The position numbers and the translations under genes were made by a program. Below are positions 1-7,202 of a stretch of 49,160 bases of DNA, piece by piece. Source of the stretch: Lachnospiraceae bacterium. Its GTDB lineage: Bacteria; Bacillota; Clostridia; Lachnospirales; Lachnospiraceae. Positions within the stretch are counted from its first letter, which is position 1. Each line of letters opens with the position of its first letter. The notes beneath the pieces are model-generated. The model searched no databases, had not been told where the DNA came from, and saw only the letters and a program-made list of their open reading frames with translations. The stretch covers positions 1-49,160 of the forward strand of contig JAAVIA010000001.1 in assembly GCA_014799405.1 (NCBI GenBank). The letters are read 5' to 3'.

Positions 1-650
1 TGTATCATACCTACTGTAAAAAACATTTTATCAATTTTTTTAGTTTTTTCATTATCTAACTGTAAATATGCGTTAACAACCTTTTTTTCAAAAATCTGTT
101 TTACACCAATACAAACATATACCAGTCTGCCTAAATGAAGCTTGTTGAGGAACTGCTTTAATTTGCTTCGTCCAACTTCTTCGCAGATTGCCGCATCATA
201 GCCGATACCAGAGCTGATTATAAAACGCCTGGTGTTTTTTTCTCCTGATGTGGTTAAATATGTGGCTTCACCATAGTCAAGTTTATATTCCTTCGGAGAA
301 TTTAGTAAATGGAGTATATTTTCCTCATAGTTTTTCGGTATATTCATATTTCTTGCAAAATCATTGCCAGAACCAATGCGAATGCAGGATAACAGAGTAT
401 GTTCAAAATCCACAATTCCCTGCAAAACGGCATTAATAGTTCCGTCTCCGCCTACAACAACAATATGTATATCCTCATTCAGGTTACTGGTGAGACGGGA
501 CACTAAAAGAGTGGCATCGTCTGCGCTATCCGGCAAGTATATCTTATAATCAATCTGCTGCTCTTTTATAAAGGACAAAATATTGCCCCATATGGTTTTG
601 CCCTTATCTGAACCTGAGTGTGTATTGACAATAAAATGATATGTTTTCAT
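1..650 (-). CDS. Diacylglycerol/lipid kinase family protein (3' end outside window)
   Basis: Read on the minus strand, an open frame begins at the ATG at 650 behind a GGAAGAA ribosome site and runs off the left edge after about 216 codons. It opens MKTYHFIVNTHSG and carries GGDGT at about residues 67-71 and GSGNDFAR at about 93-100. These are the nucleotide-binding and substrate motifs of the DagK/YegS/BmrU catalytic domain. Such enzymes phosphorylate diacylglycerol or a related membrane lipid with ATP at the inner face of the membrane, recycling lipid freed by envelope polymer synthesis. Family members are about 290-310 aa, so roughly the last third is missing. The substrate (DAG versus another lipid) cannot be told from this part. 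It is divergent from the next gene. Confidence 0.9.
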   Translation of the reverse strand, partial: MKTYHFIVNTHSGSDKGKTIWGNILSFIKEQQIDYKIYLPDSADDATLLVSRLTSNLNEDIHIVVVGGDGTINAVLQGIVDFEHTLLSCIRIGSGNDFARNMNIPKNYEENILHLLNSPKEYKLDYGEATYLTTSGEKNTRRFIISSGIGYDAAICEEVGRSKLKQFLNKLHLGRLVYVCIGVKQIFEKKVVNAYLQLDNEKTKKIDKMFFTVGMI

Positions 651-686
651 ATTTTCTTCCTTATCTGCTGTAATTTGATACAATTT

Positions 687-715
687 ATTATATAAGAAAT
701 TTGACTATATTCCAA
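687..715 (-). promoter_or_regulatory. Promoter of the lipid kinase gene
   Basis: On the minus strand a -35-like TTGGAA (710-715) and a perfect -10 TATAAT (687-692) are separated by 17 bp. They lie about 37 bp upstream of the kinase start. This is pattern recognition only. Confidence 0.55.
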
Positions 716-921
716 TCATATTTTTCCTCAGAAAGCTGTAATGCTTTTTATGGAGCCTGAAATAGATGCTTTTGTACAAGGTCGTTTACAAATTATGTAA
801 CATTTTCTGATTGGTTAGGGGATAAATAAAGAATAAAAACTTGCATTTATTTCAAGTTTATTTTAATTCTTGCAAACTATTGATTTTACCCCGTAAATTG
901 CATAAAATAAGGAGGAATGGT

Positions 922-1242
922 ATGGGTAAAAATATTGCATATCAGAACAAGGATATTACAAGTAAGATTTTTGCGGACAATTTTAAGGAAAAGTCTCTTT
1001 CGGTATATGGGCTTGATATTCCTAAAATTGTAAAGGAGTGGATTAGTATGACGCAGGTTGGAAGACTATTTGCAGAGGAAAAAGAGGAGGCGGTTAGGGA
1101 AGTCGAAATGAAAGCTGCGCAGGAAAAAAGGGAAGCGGCATTAAAACTCTTAAAAAAGGGTATGTCAGTAGATGACATTGCAGATGTTTTAACGGTTTCT
1201 ACAGATGAAGTCCTTGAGATTGCTCAAAATCTTATAATGTGA
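922..1242 (+). pseudogene. Rpn/PD-(D/E)XK nuclease-transposase remnant with core deleted
   Basis: A 106-codon frame starts at ATG 922 behind GGAGGAA. Residues 1-37 (MGKNIAYQNKDITSK..., ending VYGLDIPKIV) look like the N-terminus of the Lachnospiraceae Rpn family (recombination-promoting nuclease/putative transposase). From about residue 38 (KEWISMTQVGRLFAEE) the sequence matches the C-terminal tail of that family, ending in a small helical segment (LLKKGMSVDDIADVLTVS). Full-length members are roughly 280-330 aa, so some 200 residues including the nuclease active site appear to be missing, yet the two ends remain in frame. It is therefore probably an inactive deletion derivative, though a short expressed DNA-binding or assembly protein is possible. 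The family match is from memory of conserved sequence, not a search. Confidence 0.6.
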
Positions 1243-1301
1243 AAACAGCATGGAACGGATAGGCGATATATAACGTCAAATTAAACGCTATAAATTTTAA
1301 A

Positions 1302-1335
1302 AACCCCTTGACAAATACGTCAAAGGGGTTATAAT
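1302..1335 (+). promoter_or_regulatory. Promoter of metal efflux operon, spacer within a stem-loop
   Basis: A consensus -35 TTGACA (1308-1313) and -10 TATAAT (1330-1335) are 16 bp apart. The -35 lies inside an inverted repeat, AACCCCTTGAC (1302-1312) against GTCAAAGGGGTT (1319-1330), which runs into the -10. The metal-regulator operator lies immediately downstream. Confidence 0.75.
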
Positions 1336-1344
1336 ATAATCAAA

Positions 1345-1366
1345 CATATGAATAATTGTTCATATG
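1345..1366 (+). promoter_or_regulatory. ArsR/SmtB-type operator
   Basis: A 22-bp inverted repeat has half-sites CATATGAATAA and TTGTTCATATG (one mismatch between arms). The shape and the ATATGAA...TTCATAT core match operators of SmtB/CadC/CzrA metal sensors. It sits about 10 bp after the -10 and about 47 bp before the first gene. The likely ligand is the ArsR-family protein encoded at 3562-3930 in the same operon, giving metal-relieved autorepression. Binding is inferred. Confidence 0.75.
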
Positions 1367-1412
1367 ATAAAACGAGTTAATAAAAAATATTGAATAAGCG
1401 AGGTATAATATT

Positions 1413-1631
1413 ATGAAAAAAACTTACAAAATTGAAGTGGACTGTGCAAACTGTGCAAACAAGATGGAGGAGGCTGCGAAAAACACGGCAGGGGTTAAGG
1501 ATGCAACCGTTAATTTTATGACACTTAAAATGAATGTGGAATTTGATGAGGGAAGCGACCCGAAGGTAGTTATGAAGGATGTACTTAAAAACTGCAAAAA
1601 GGTTGAGGATGACTGTGAAATATATATCTAA
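1413..1631 (+). CDS. Heavy-metal-associated (HMA) domain protein
   Basis: A 72-aa single-domain protein. It keeps the ferredoxin-like HMA pattern: strand KKTYKIEVDCANCANKM with the metal-binding CxxC (C11-A-N-C14), then a helix, then NFMTLKMNVEF. It ends with two further cysteines and acidic residues. Such proteins bind a soft or transition metal ion in the cytoplasm and pass it to a partner ATPase. The ATPase starts 20 bp downstream and lacks its own N-terminal HMA, so this looks like that domain encoded as a separate chain. It is the first gene after the operator, so it is expected to be induced by metal. Confidence 0.88.
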   Translation: MKKTYKIEVDCANCANKMEEAAKNTAGVKDATVNFMTLKMNVEFDEGSDPKVVMKDVLKNCKKVEDDCEIYI

Positions 1632-1651
1632 ATAATAGGAGATGATATATT

Positions 1652-3517
1652 ATGACTAAAAAGCAGAAAAAGGTTCTTATCAGAATTATAGTGGCAGCGG
1701 TCCTTATGATTGGTTTTTCGTTTCTTCCCGTCTCCGGCTGGCTTGCATTCGGACTTTATATGATACCCTACATAGTTATTGGCTATGATATATTAAAGAA
1801 AGCATTTAAGGGTATTTTAAACAGACAGGTTTTTGATGAGAATTTCCTTATGGCTGTTGCAACCGTGGGAGCCGTATGCCTTGGCGAATATAAAGAAGGC
1901 GTGGCCGTTATGCTGTTTTATCAGATTGGTGAGCTTTTTCAAAGCTATGCAGTGGGAAAGAGCAGGAAGAATATAAGCGCACTTATGGATATCCGACCTG
2001 ATTACGCAAATATTGAAAGAGACGGAGATATCGTGGCAGTTGACCCTGATGAGGTTGCTATAGGTGAAATTATTATAGTAAAACCGGGTGAGAAAATCCC
2101 TATTGACGGAATTATAGTGGAGGGAAATGCATCCCTTAACACAAGTGCGCTTACAGGTGAGAGTGTTCCGAGAGATGCTAAACCAGGCGATGAAGTTATA
2201 AGCGGATGTATAAACATGTCCGGAGTGCTTAAAATAAAAACCACAAGGGAGTTTGGAGAATCTACGGTTTCAAAGATTTTGGATTTGGTGGAAAATTCAA
2301 GCTCCAAAAAATCAAAATCAGAAAATTTTATTTCCAAATTTGCAAAATATTACACACCTGCTGTCTGCTACAGTGCTCTTGCACTTGCGATTTTACCGCC
2401 TCTTGCAAGAATGATATTTATGAGTGCTTCGCCACAGTGGGGCGTATGGGTATACAGGGCGCTTACGTTTCTTGTAATAAGCTGTCCGTGTGCTCTTGTA
2501 ATCAGTATACCGTTAAGCTTCTTTGCAGGCATAGGTGGCGCCAGCAGACAGGGAGTGCTTGTGAAAGGCTCAAATTATCTTGAAACATTGTCCAAGGTAA
2601 AGTATATTGTATTTGATAAGACAGGAACGATGACCAAGGGTGTTTTTGAGGTTGCAGGAATCCATCACAATGAGTTGGAAAATGAAAGGCTTATTGAGTA
2701 TGCCGCACTTGCGGAAAGCTATTCCTCCCATCCTATAAGTAAAAGCTTGCTTTTGGCTTACGGAAAGCCTGTTGATAAAAACAGGGTAACTGATCTTGAG
2801 GAGATAAGCGGTCATGGTGTAACGGCAAAGGTGGATGGTATAAGCGTTGCAGCGGGCAACGGCAAGCTTATGCGAAAGCTTGGTATAGAATATAAGGACT
2901 GTCACCATGTGGGGACAATCGTGCATGTTGCTGTAGATGGAAAATATGCAGGACACATTCTCATTTCTGATATGATAAAGCCTAATGCAAAGGCTGCAAT
3001 AGACGGACTTTACAGGGCAGGCATCAAAAAGACGGTTATGCTTACGGGAGATGCAGGGGCTGTTGCAGAAAATGTTGCAAATACTCTTGGTATATCGGAG
3101 GTTTACAGTGAGCTTCTTCCTGCCGATAAGGTGTCTAAGGTTGAGGAGCTTTTGGATAAAAAGGGCGAAAAGGAAAAGCTGGCATTTGTAGGTGACGGAA
3201 TAAATGATGCACCTGTGCTTTCAAGAGCGGATATAGGTATTGCAATGGGGGCGCTTGGCTCTGATGCCGCTATTGAGGCAGCAGATATCGTGCTTATGGA
3301 TGATGACCCTCTTAAGATACCTGTCGCAATTGGAATTGCAAGAAAATGCTTAAGAATAGTATACGAAAATATTTATTTTGCAATAGGAATTAAGCTTATA
3401 TGCCTTGTTCTCGGAGCATTGGGAATTGCTAATATGTGGCTTGCAATATTTGCCGATGTGGGAGTAATGGTTATTGCGGTTATAAATGCCATAAGGGCAT
3501 TGTTTGTGCGGACATGA
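1652..3517 (+). CDS. Zn/Cd/Pb-type P1B ATPase (heavy metal exporter)
   Basis: A 621-aa membrane ATPase that pumps divalent soft metals out of the cytoplasm. Visible motifs are the actuator TGES (LTGESVPRD), the membrane CPC motif at about residues 278-280, the phosphorylation site DKTGT at about 322, the HP motif (SSHPIS) near 360, and GDGINDAP near 514. In the last two membrane helices a Lys (IGIKLI) and an Asp (FADVG) match the P1B-2 (ZntA/CadA) signature rather than Cu+ pumps. There is no N-terminal metal-binding domain. The HMA protein 20 bp upstream probably supplies it. The start is preceded by AGGAG (TAGGAGATGATATATT). Zn or Cd as the physiological ion is inferred from these residues and from the neighbouring sensor. 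Confidence 0.93.
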   Translation: MTKKQKKVLIRIIVAAVLMIGFSFLPVSGWLAFGLYMIPYIVIGYDILKKAFKGILNRQVFDENFLMAVATVGAVCLGEYKEGVAVMLFYQIGELFQSYAVGKSRKNISALMDIRPDYANIERDGDIVAVDPDEVAIGEIIIVKPGEKIPIDGIIVEGNASLNTSALTGESVPRDAKPGDEVISGCINMSGVLKIKTTREFGESTVSKILDLVENSSSKKSKSENFISKFAKYYTPAVCYSALALAILPPLARMIFMSASPQWGVWVYRALTFLVISCPCALVISIPLSFFAGIGGASRQGVLVKGSNYLETLSKVKYIVFDKTGTMTKGVFEVAGIHHNELENERLIEYAALAESYSSHPISKSLLLAYGKPVDKNRVTDLEEISGHGVTAKVDGISVAAGNGKLMRKLGIEYKDCHHVGTIVHVAVDGKYAGHILISDMIKPNAKAAIDGLYRAGIKKTVMLTGDAGAVAENVANTLGISEVYSELLPADKVSKVEELLDKKGEKEKLAFVGDGINDAPVLSRADIGIAMGALGSDAAIEAADIVLMDDDPLKIPVAIGIARKCLRIVYENIYFAIGIKLICLVLGALGIANMWLAIFADVGVMVIAVINAIRALFVRT

Positions 3518-3561
3518 GCATGTAATAATTGTTACGATTCAATAAACGAAAGGATGATTAT

Positions 3562-3930
3562 GTGGCAGAAGTAAAAAAGATAGAATGCTGTGATACGGTA
3601 GAGGTACACGACCATCTCTTAAAAATAGTAAACGAAAAAATGCCCCCTGAAACGGAGCTATATGATTTGGCGGAGCTTTTTAAGGTTTTTGGGGATTCCA
3701 CAAGAATACGGATATTGTTCGTTCTTTTTGAGGCTGAGGTCTGCGTCTGTGATTTGGCGGAGGCGCTTAACATGACCCAGTCGGCAATATCTCATCAGCT
3801 CAAAATTTTAAAGCAGAATAAGCTTGTGAAAAGTCGCAGGGAAGGGAAATCCATTTTTTATTCTCTTGCGGATAACCATGTACGGACAATAATTGCTCAG
3901 GGCTGCGAGCATATTGAGGAGGATGATTGA
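3562..3930 (+). CDS. ArsR/SmtB-family metal-sensing repressor
   Basis: A winged-helix repressor of 122 aa, GTG start at 3562 behind AAAGGATG. An upstream TTG at 3529 lacks a ribosome site. The HTH reads LAEALNMTQSAISHQLKILK. Two metal sites of the family are visible. The alpha-3 type motif is EVCVCDLAE with N-terminal cysteines (ECC), as in CadC. The alpha-5 type motif is D-x-H-(10 residues)-H-x-x-E near the C-terminus (DNHVRTIIAQGCEHIEE), as in SmtB/CzrA. It should release the operator at 1345-1366 when Zn, Cd or a similar ion binds. It lies 44 bp after the ATPase in the same operon. Which site is used in vivo is unknown. Confidence 0.92.
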   Translation: MAEVKKIECCDTVEVHDHLLKIVNEKMPPETELYDLAELFKVFGDSTRIRILFVLFEAEVCVCDLAEALNMTQSAISHQLKILKQNKLVKSRREGKSIFYSLADNHVRTIIAQGCEHIEEDD

Positions 3931-4493
3931 TGAAAACAAGCTTTTACAGTGAGGAAGAACTGAAGGAGATAGGACTCTGTGCTTATGGAAAAAATGTGTT
4001 AATAAGCAGAAATGCAACAATATACGGAGCGGACAAAATCAAAATCGGAGATAATGTGAGAATAGACGATTTCTGTATTTTAAGCGGAAATATAAGCTTG
4101 GGAAGCCATATTCATATTGCTGCATATTGCGGGCTGTTTGGTGGTGAGGCAGGCATTATTATGGAGGATTTTACTACATTATCATCTCGTTGTGCCGTAT
4201 ATGGAGTAAGTGATGATTACAGCGGAGAGTCTCTCACAAATCCCATGCTTCCTGATAAATTTAGAAATGTGATAGAGGGAGCAGTCACAATAAAAAAGCA
4301 TTCCATCATCGGTACAGGGTCAACTATATTACCTAATGTAACAATAGGTGAGGGTTGTTCTGTGGGCAGTATGTCTTTGGTAAATAAAAGTATTGATGCT
4401 TGGGGTATATATGTGGGAATCCCATGCAAAAGAATAAAAGAGAGGAAAAAAACTTTGCTTGAGCTTGAAAAAGAATTTTTGAAGGAAGAATAA
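3930..4493 (+). CDS. Hexapeptide-repeat acyltransferase (LbetaH family)
   Basis: 187 aa. The start ATG at 3930 overlaps the ArsR stop codon by one base (TGATG) and has a GAGGAGG site inside the upstream gene, so translation is probably coupled. The protein shows repeated hexapeptide turns such as ADKIKIGDNVRIDDFCILSG and IGTGSTILPNVTIGEGCSVG, the left-handed beta-helix of the maltose/galactoside/sugar O-acetyltransferase class. A His in HSIIGTGS fits the usual position. The acceptor is unknown. Its place in a metal-efflux operon is odd, and a sugar or capsule-modifying role unrelated to metals is possible. A terminator follows. Confidence 0.82.
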   Translation: MKTSFYSEEELKEIGLCAYGKNVLISRNATIYGADKIKIGDNVRIDDFCILSGNISLGSHIHIAAYCGLFGGEAGIIMEDFTTLSSRCAVYGVSDDYSGESLTNPMLPDKFRNVIEGAVTIKKHSIIGTGSTILPNVTIGEGCSVGSMSLVNKSIDAWGIYVGIPCKRIKERKKTLLELEKEFLKEE

Positions 4494-4528
4494 AAATGTT
4501 ATAAAAATTAAATTTTTCCGTTTATTTT

Positions 4529-4566
4529 CATGGCTAATTGGTGTAAAATTAGCCATGAGCTTTTTT
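4529..4566 (+). terminator. Intrinsic terminator after the metal operon
   Basis: A perfect 11-bp stem (CATGGCTAATT, 4529-4539, with AATTAGCCATG, 4547-4557) with a 7-nt loop, followed after AGC by a run of six T. Confidence 0.88.
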
Positions 4567-4617
4567 ATTTAAAGCGCTTCAATCTTTCCAAAACAAAAAG
4601 TTTTTGTGAGGCATTAT

Positions 4618-5238
4618 ATGAGAAATATTATTCTTGCATCCCAATCACCACGGAGACGTGAGCTTATGGAGCAGGCGGGATACACCTTTGAAATTATACC
4701 TTCATATGCAGATGAGGTAATTGCTGATAAAGAGCCTGAAATAGTTGTACAAAAGCTTTCCATGCTTAAGGCATGTGATGTGTATGAAAGGTATGCAGAG
4801 AAAATAGCTCAATGCAAAGATGTCAACTGCAATAATGCATTGGAAAATATACTTGTCATAGGTGCTGACACGATTGTTTCCATAGGAGGAAGGATACTTG
4901 GAAAGCCTGCTTCGACTGATGAGGCAGTGGAGATGATAAAAAGCCTACAGGGAAATACACATGAGGTTTATACAGGGGTTTCTTTTGTGTGGTATGACCC
5001 GAACGCTACTGTATGCACACACTGCTTTTGTGAGTGTACAAGAGTTACATGCTATCCCATGACAGATAAAGAAATTGAGGATTACGTTGCGAAAGGGGAA
5101 TGCATGGACAAGGCCGGAGCATATGGAATACAGGGGAGCTTCGGTGTATACATAAAGGATATATGCGGAGATTACAATAATGTTGTAGGATTGCCCATTG
5201 CAAGGCTGTATCATGAGCTTGAAGCATTGGAACTTTAA
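4618..5238 (+). CDS. maf: Maf-family nucleoside triphosphate pyrophosphatase
   Basis: 206 aa. It begins MRNIILASQSPRRRELM, the diagnostic Maf N-terminus (ASxSPRRxELL) that binds the nucleotide phosphates, and contains the conserved GADTIV block near residue 83 and KAGAYGIQG near the C-terminus. Maf enzymes hydrolyse dTTP/UTP or modified nucleotides to the monophosphate plus PPi in the cytoplasm, and some affect septation. ATG 4618 is preferred over the in-frame GTG at 4606 because GAGG lies at the right distance. The middle carries a Cys/Asn-rich insert (around residues 60-80) that is longer than in typical 190-200 aa members. It follows the terminator and precedes the AAA+ gene by 34 bp. Confidence 0.9.
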   Translation: MRNIILASQSPRRRELMEQAGYTFEIIPSYADEVIADKEPEIVVQKLSMLKACDVYERYAEKIAQCKDVNCNNALENILVIGADTIVSIGGRILGKPASTDEAVEMIKSLQGNTHEVYTGVSFVWYDPNATVCTHCFCECTRVTCYPMTDKEIEDYVAKGECMDKAGAYGIQGSFGVYIKDICGDYNNVVGLPIARLYHELEALEL

Positions 5239-5272
5239 TGATATATAAAATTAATTTATTGGGAGTATAGAG

Positions 5273-6949
5273 ATGGCATTAGATTTAAAGTTCGGTTTTA
5301 AAAAACCGAAGGTAAAAGTAAAACAGGAAAGTCTTGCCATGTATAACTTATGCTATCGGCGTGCCGTAAGCATTGGAAGGGCTGAGTATGTCCGTACTGA
5401 GGGAAGGGTTGCGTTAGAGGAATCCTACAGAACGGATATGCTTAATTTTCTTGTTTACCTTGCATATTCTGACGGCGTGCTGTCAGATGATGAGATAATG
5501 TACATAAACGAATTTTTTAAAATGCCATACACAGCTAAGGATTTGTCAAAATATGCGGACAGGTGGGATTTAAAAACTGAAAAAATTAAAGAGAGACCTC
5601 CCATATCTCTTGAACCGTTTGTAAGGTCAAACGTGGGACCTGAAACGGGAGAAATAAGCAATCAATATTATGATTTGATTATGCTGTATGTAACTACATT
5701 CAATTATGTAGGAAATGATTTTATTTCATGTAATGACGAGGTAACTGCCAATGAGGTAGCTGCACTTTCCGGATATATAATGATGCTCCGTGAAAATATT
5801 GATATTATTCAGGGGAAAATTATGTCCTTTATGCCTACAATAGAATTTAAGTCAGGCAGCAAGGTTAAGCAGGAGGTTGTGAAGTACGGCTATGACGACG
5901 CAGAGTATAGTGAGCCGACATATGATGAAATACAGGATTTGGTAAGTACTGATAGGGAGCGTCTTGATGAGAAACCGCATAACTTTTTCTTTAACTCAAA
6001 CAGGGATGTATATACCCACAACATGCCTGAAGCAAGTGGAACTCTTGATGCGGACATAACTCCTTCACAAGAGGCAGAAAGTAAGGATGAGAATAAATTT
6101 ATAGGTAATATAACCGAGGCGGAGGAAGCGGTGAGTCTTGAGGAAATGTTAAGCGAATTAAACGACCTTATAGGCATGCTGAGCGTAAAAAAGGAGGTAA
6201 ACAACCTTGTAAACCTTCTTAAGATATGCAAAATACGACAGGAAAAGGGCTTAGAGATTCCGCCTACAAACAATCACCTTGTATTCCTCGGTAATCCAGG
6301 GACAGGTAAGACAACAGTGGCAAGAATTCTTGCAAAAATATACCACTGTCTTGGAGTTTTATCCAAGGGACAGCTTGTTGAGGTGGATCGTTCCGGTCTT
6401 GTTGCGGGATACATGGGACAGACAGGTATAAAGGTTATGGAGGTTGTGGAAAAGGCAAAGGGAGGCATTTTATTTATTGATGAGGCATATGCTCTTTCAA
6501 CAGGACAGGAGGGTGACTTCGGAAAAGAAGCCATTGATGTGTTAAATAAGGCAATGGAGGATTTCCGTGATGACCTTATTGTAATTGTTGCGGGTTATCA
6601 TGATGAGATGCAGGATTTCCTTGATGCAAACCCGGGTCTTCGCTCCAGATTTAACAGGACGATAGAATTTCCTAATTACAGTGCATCAGAGCTTATTACA
6701 ATTATGCAGAACAGGGCGGCAAAGCTTGACTATGCCATTACTGATGAGGCTGTGGAGCATATAGAGGAATATTTTAATGAAGTACTTGAGTATCCGCCTG
6801 AAAACTTTGGTAATGCCCGTTCCGCAAGAAACTATCTTGATAATGCCATAAATAATCAGGCTAACAGACTTGTAAATATGTCGGATTTTTCAGATGATGA
6901 GCTAACAATCATCTCGCTTGCCGACGTGGAGGGGCTGACGTTGTCGTAG
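5273..6949 (+). CDS. TerB-like N-terminus fused to CbxX/CfxQ-type AAA+ ATPase
   Basis: 558 aa. Residues about 40-200 contain a segment resembling a TerB-like helical domain (LVYLAYSDGVLSDDEIMYINEFF). A linker rich in acidic residues follows, and then a CbxX/CfxQ (SpoVK/EccA-like) AAA+ module. Walker A GNPGTGKTT is at about 340, Walker B ILFIDEAYAL has Asp at about 403, the RSRFNRTIEF segment carries the arginine finger, and the C-terminal sensor region reads NARSARNYLD. This group forms hexameric remodelling motors. The client is unknown. No type VII secretion or carboxysome genes are nearby, so the context does not name a partner. It is preceded by GGGAGTATAGAG and followed by a palindromic repeat. 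Confidence 0.85.
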   Translation: MALDLKFGFKKPKVKVKQESLAMYNLCYRRAVSIGRAEYVRTEGRVALEESYRTDMLNFLVYLAYSDGVLSDDEIMYINEFFKMPYTAKDLSKYADRWDLKTEKIKERPPISLEPFVRSNVGPETGEISNQYYDLIMLYVTTFNYVGNDFISCNDEVTANEVAALSGYIMMLRENIDIIQGKIMSFMPTIEFKSGSKVKQEVVKYGYDDAEYSEPTYDEIQDLVSTDRERLDEKPHNFFFNSNRDVYTHNMPEASGTLDADITPSQEAESKDENKFIGNITEAEEAVSLEEMLSELNDLIGMLSVKKEVNNLVNLLKICKIRQEKGLEIPPTNNHLVFLGNPGTGKTTVARILAKIYHCLGVLSKGQLVEVDRSGLVAGYMGQTGIKVMEVVEKAKGGILFIDEAYALSTGQEGDFGKEAIDVLNKAMEDFRDDLIVIVAGYHDEMQDFLDANPGLRSRFNRTIEFPNYSASELITIMQNRAAKLDYAITDEAVEHIEEYFNEVLEYPPENFGNARSARNYLDNAINNQANRLVNMSDFSDDELTIISLADVEGLTLS

Positions 6950-6974
6950 ATATGGCAGACAGCTGTAATATAGG

Positions 6975-7177
6975 GATGAGCAAAACGTGCCATTGCGAAA
7001 ATACAGTTGTACAATATAGACAATATCGTAAGCAAGGCATTGGGGAGCCGTCGGTACTTAGGTGTCGTATTTGGACACCTTATGTACCGTTACGTGCGAC
7101 ACATAGCGAAAGCGTGCCTTGCGATGATTTGTCTATATTATACAACGGATGTCTGCGAAAAATAAGTTTTGCTCATC
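6975..7177. repeat. Nested inverted-repeat element, copy B
   Basis: An imperfect palindrome whose outer arms are GATGAGCAAAAC (6975-6986) and GTTTTGCTCATC (7166-7177), with inner arms ACAATATAGACAA / TTGTCTATATTATAC and AAGCAAGGC / GCCTTGC. The tip carries module M2 (GCCGTCGGTACTTA, 7048-7061) opposite module M1 in reverse (GTACCGTTACGT ... AGCGAAAGCGTG, 7084-7116), closed by GGTGTC/GACACC. The outer arms differ from the other copies, and the GGCTGTCGCACTAAG terminus is absent. A 76-codon open frame across it is a by-product of the repeat, not a credible gene. It fills the gap between the AAA+ and decarboxylase genes. Confidence 0.8.
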
Positions 7178-7202
7178 TCTAGAGGTAAGGAGCATAATTA
7201 CA

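Noticed and set aside
2002-2337. Long minus-strand open frames within the metal ATPase, glycogen phosphorylase and flagellar genes
   Set aside because: These are antisense shadows of strongly conserved coding genes and lack ribosome sites.
6952-7182. A 76-codon open frame between the AAA+ and decarboxylase genes
   Set aside because: It lies wholly within a palindromic repeat, has no ribosome site, and its product is an artefact of inverted arms.
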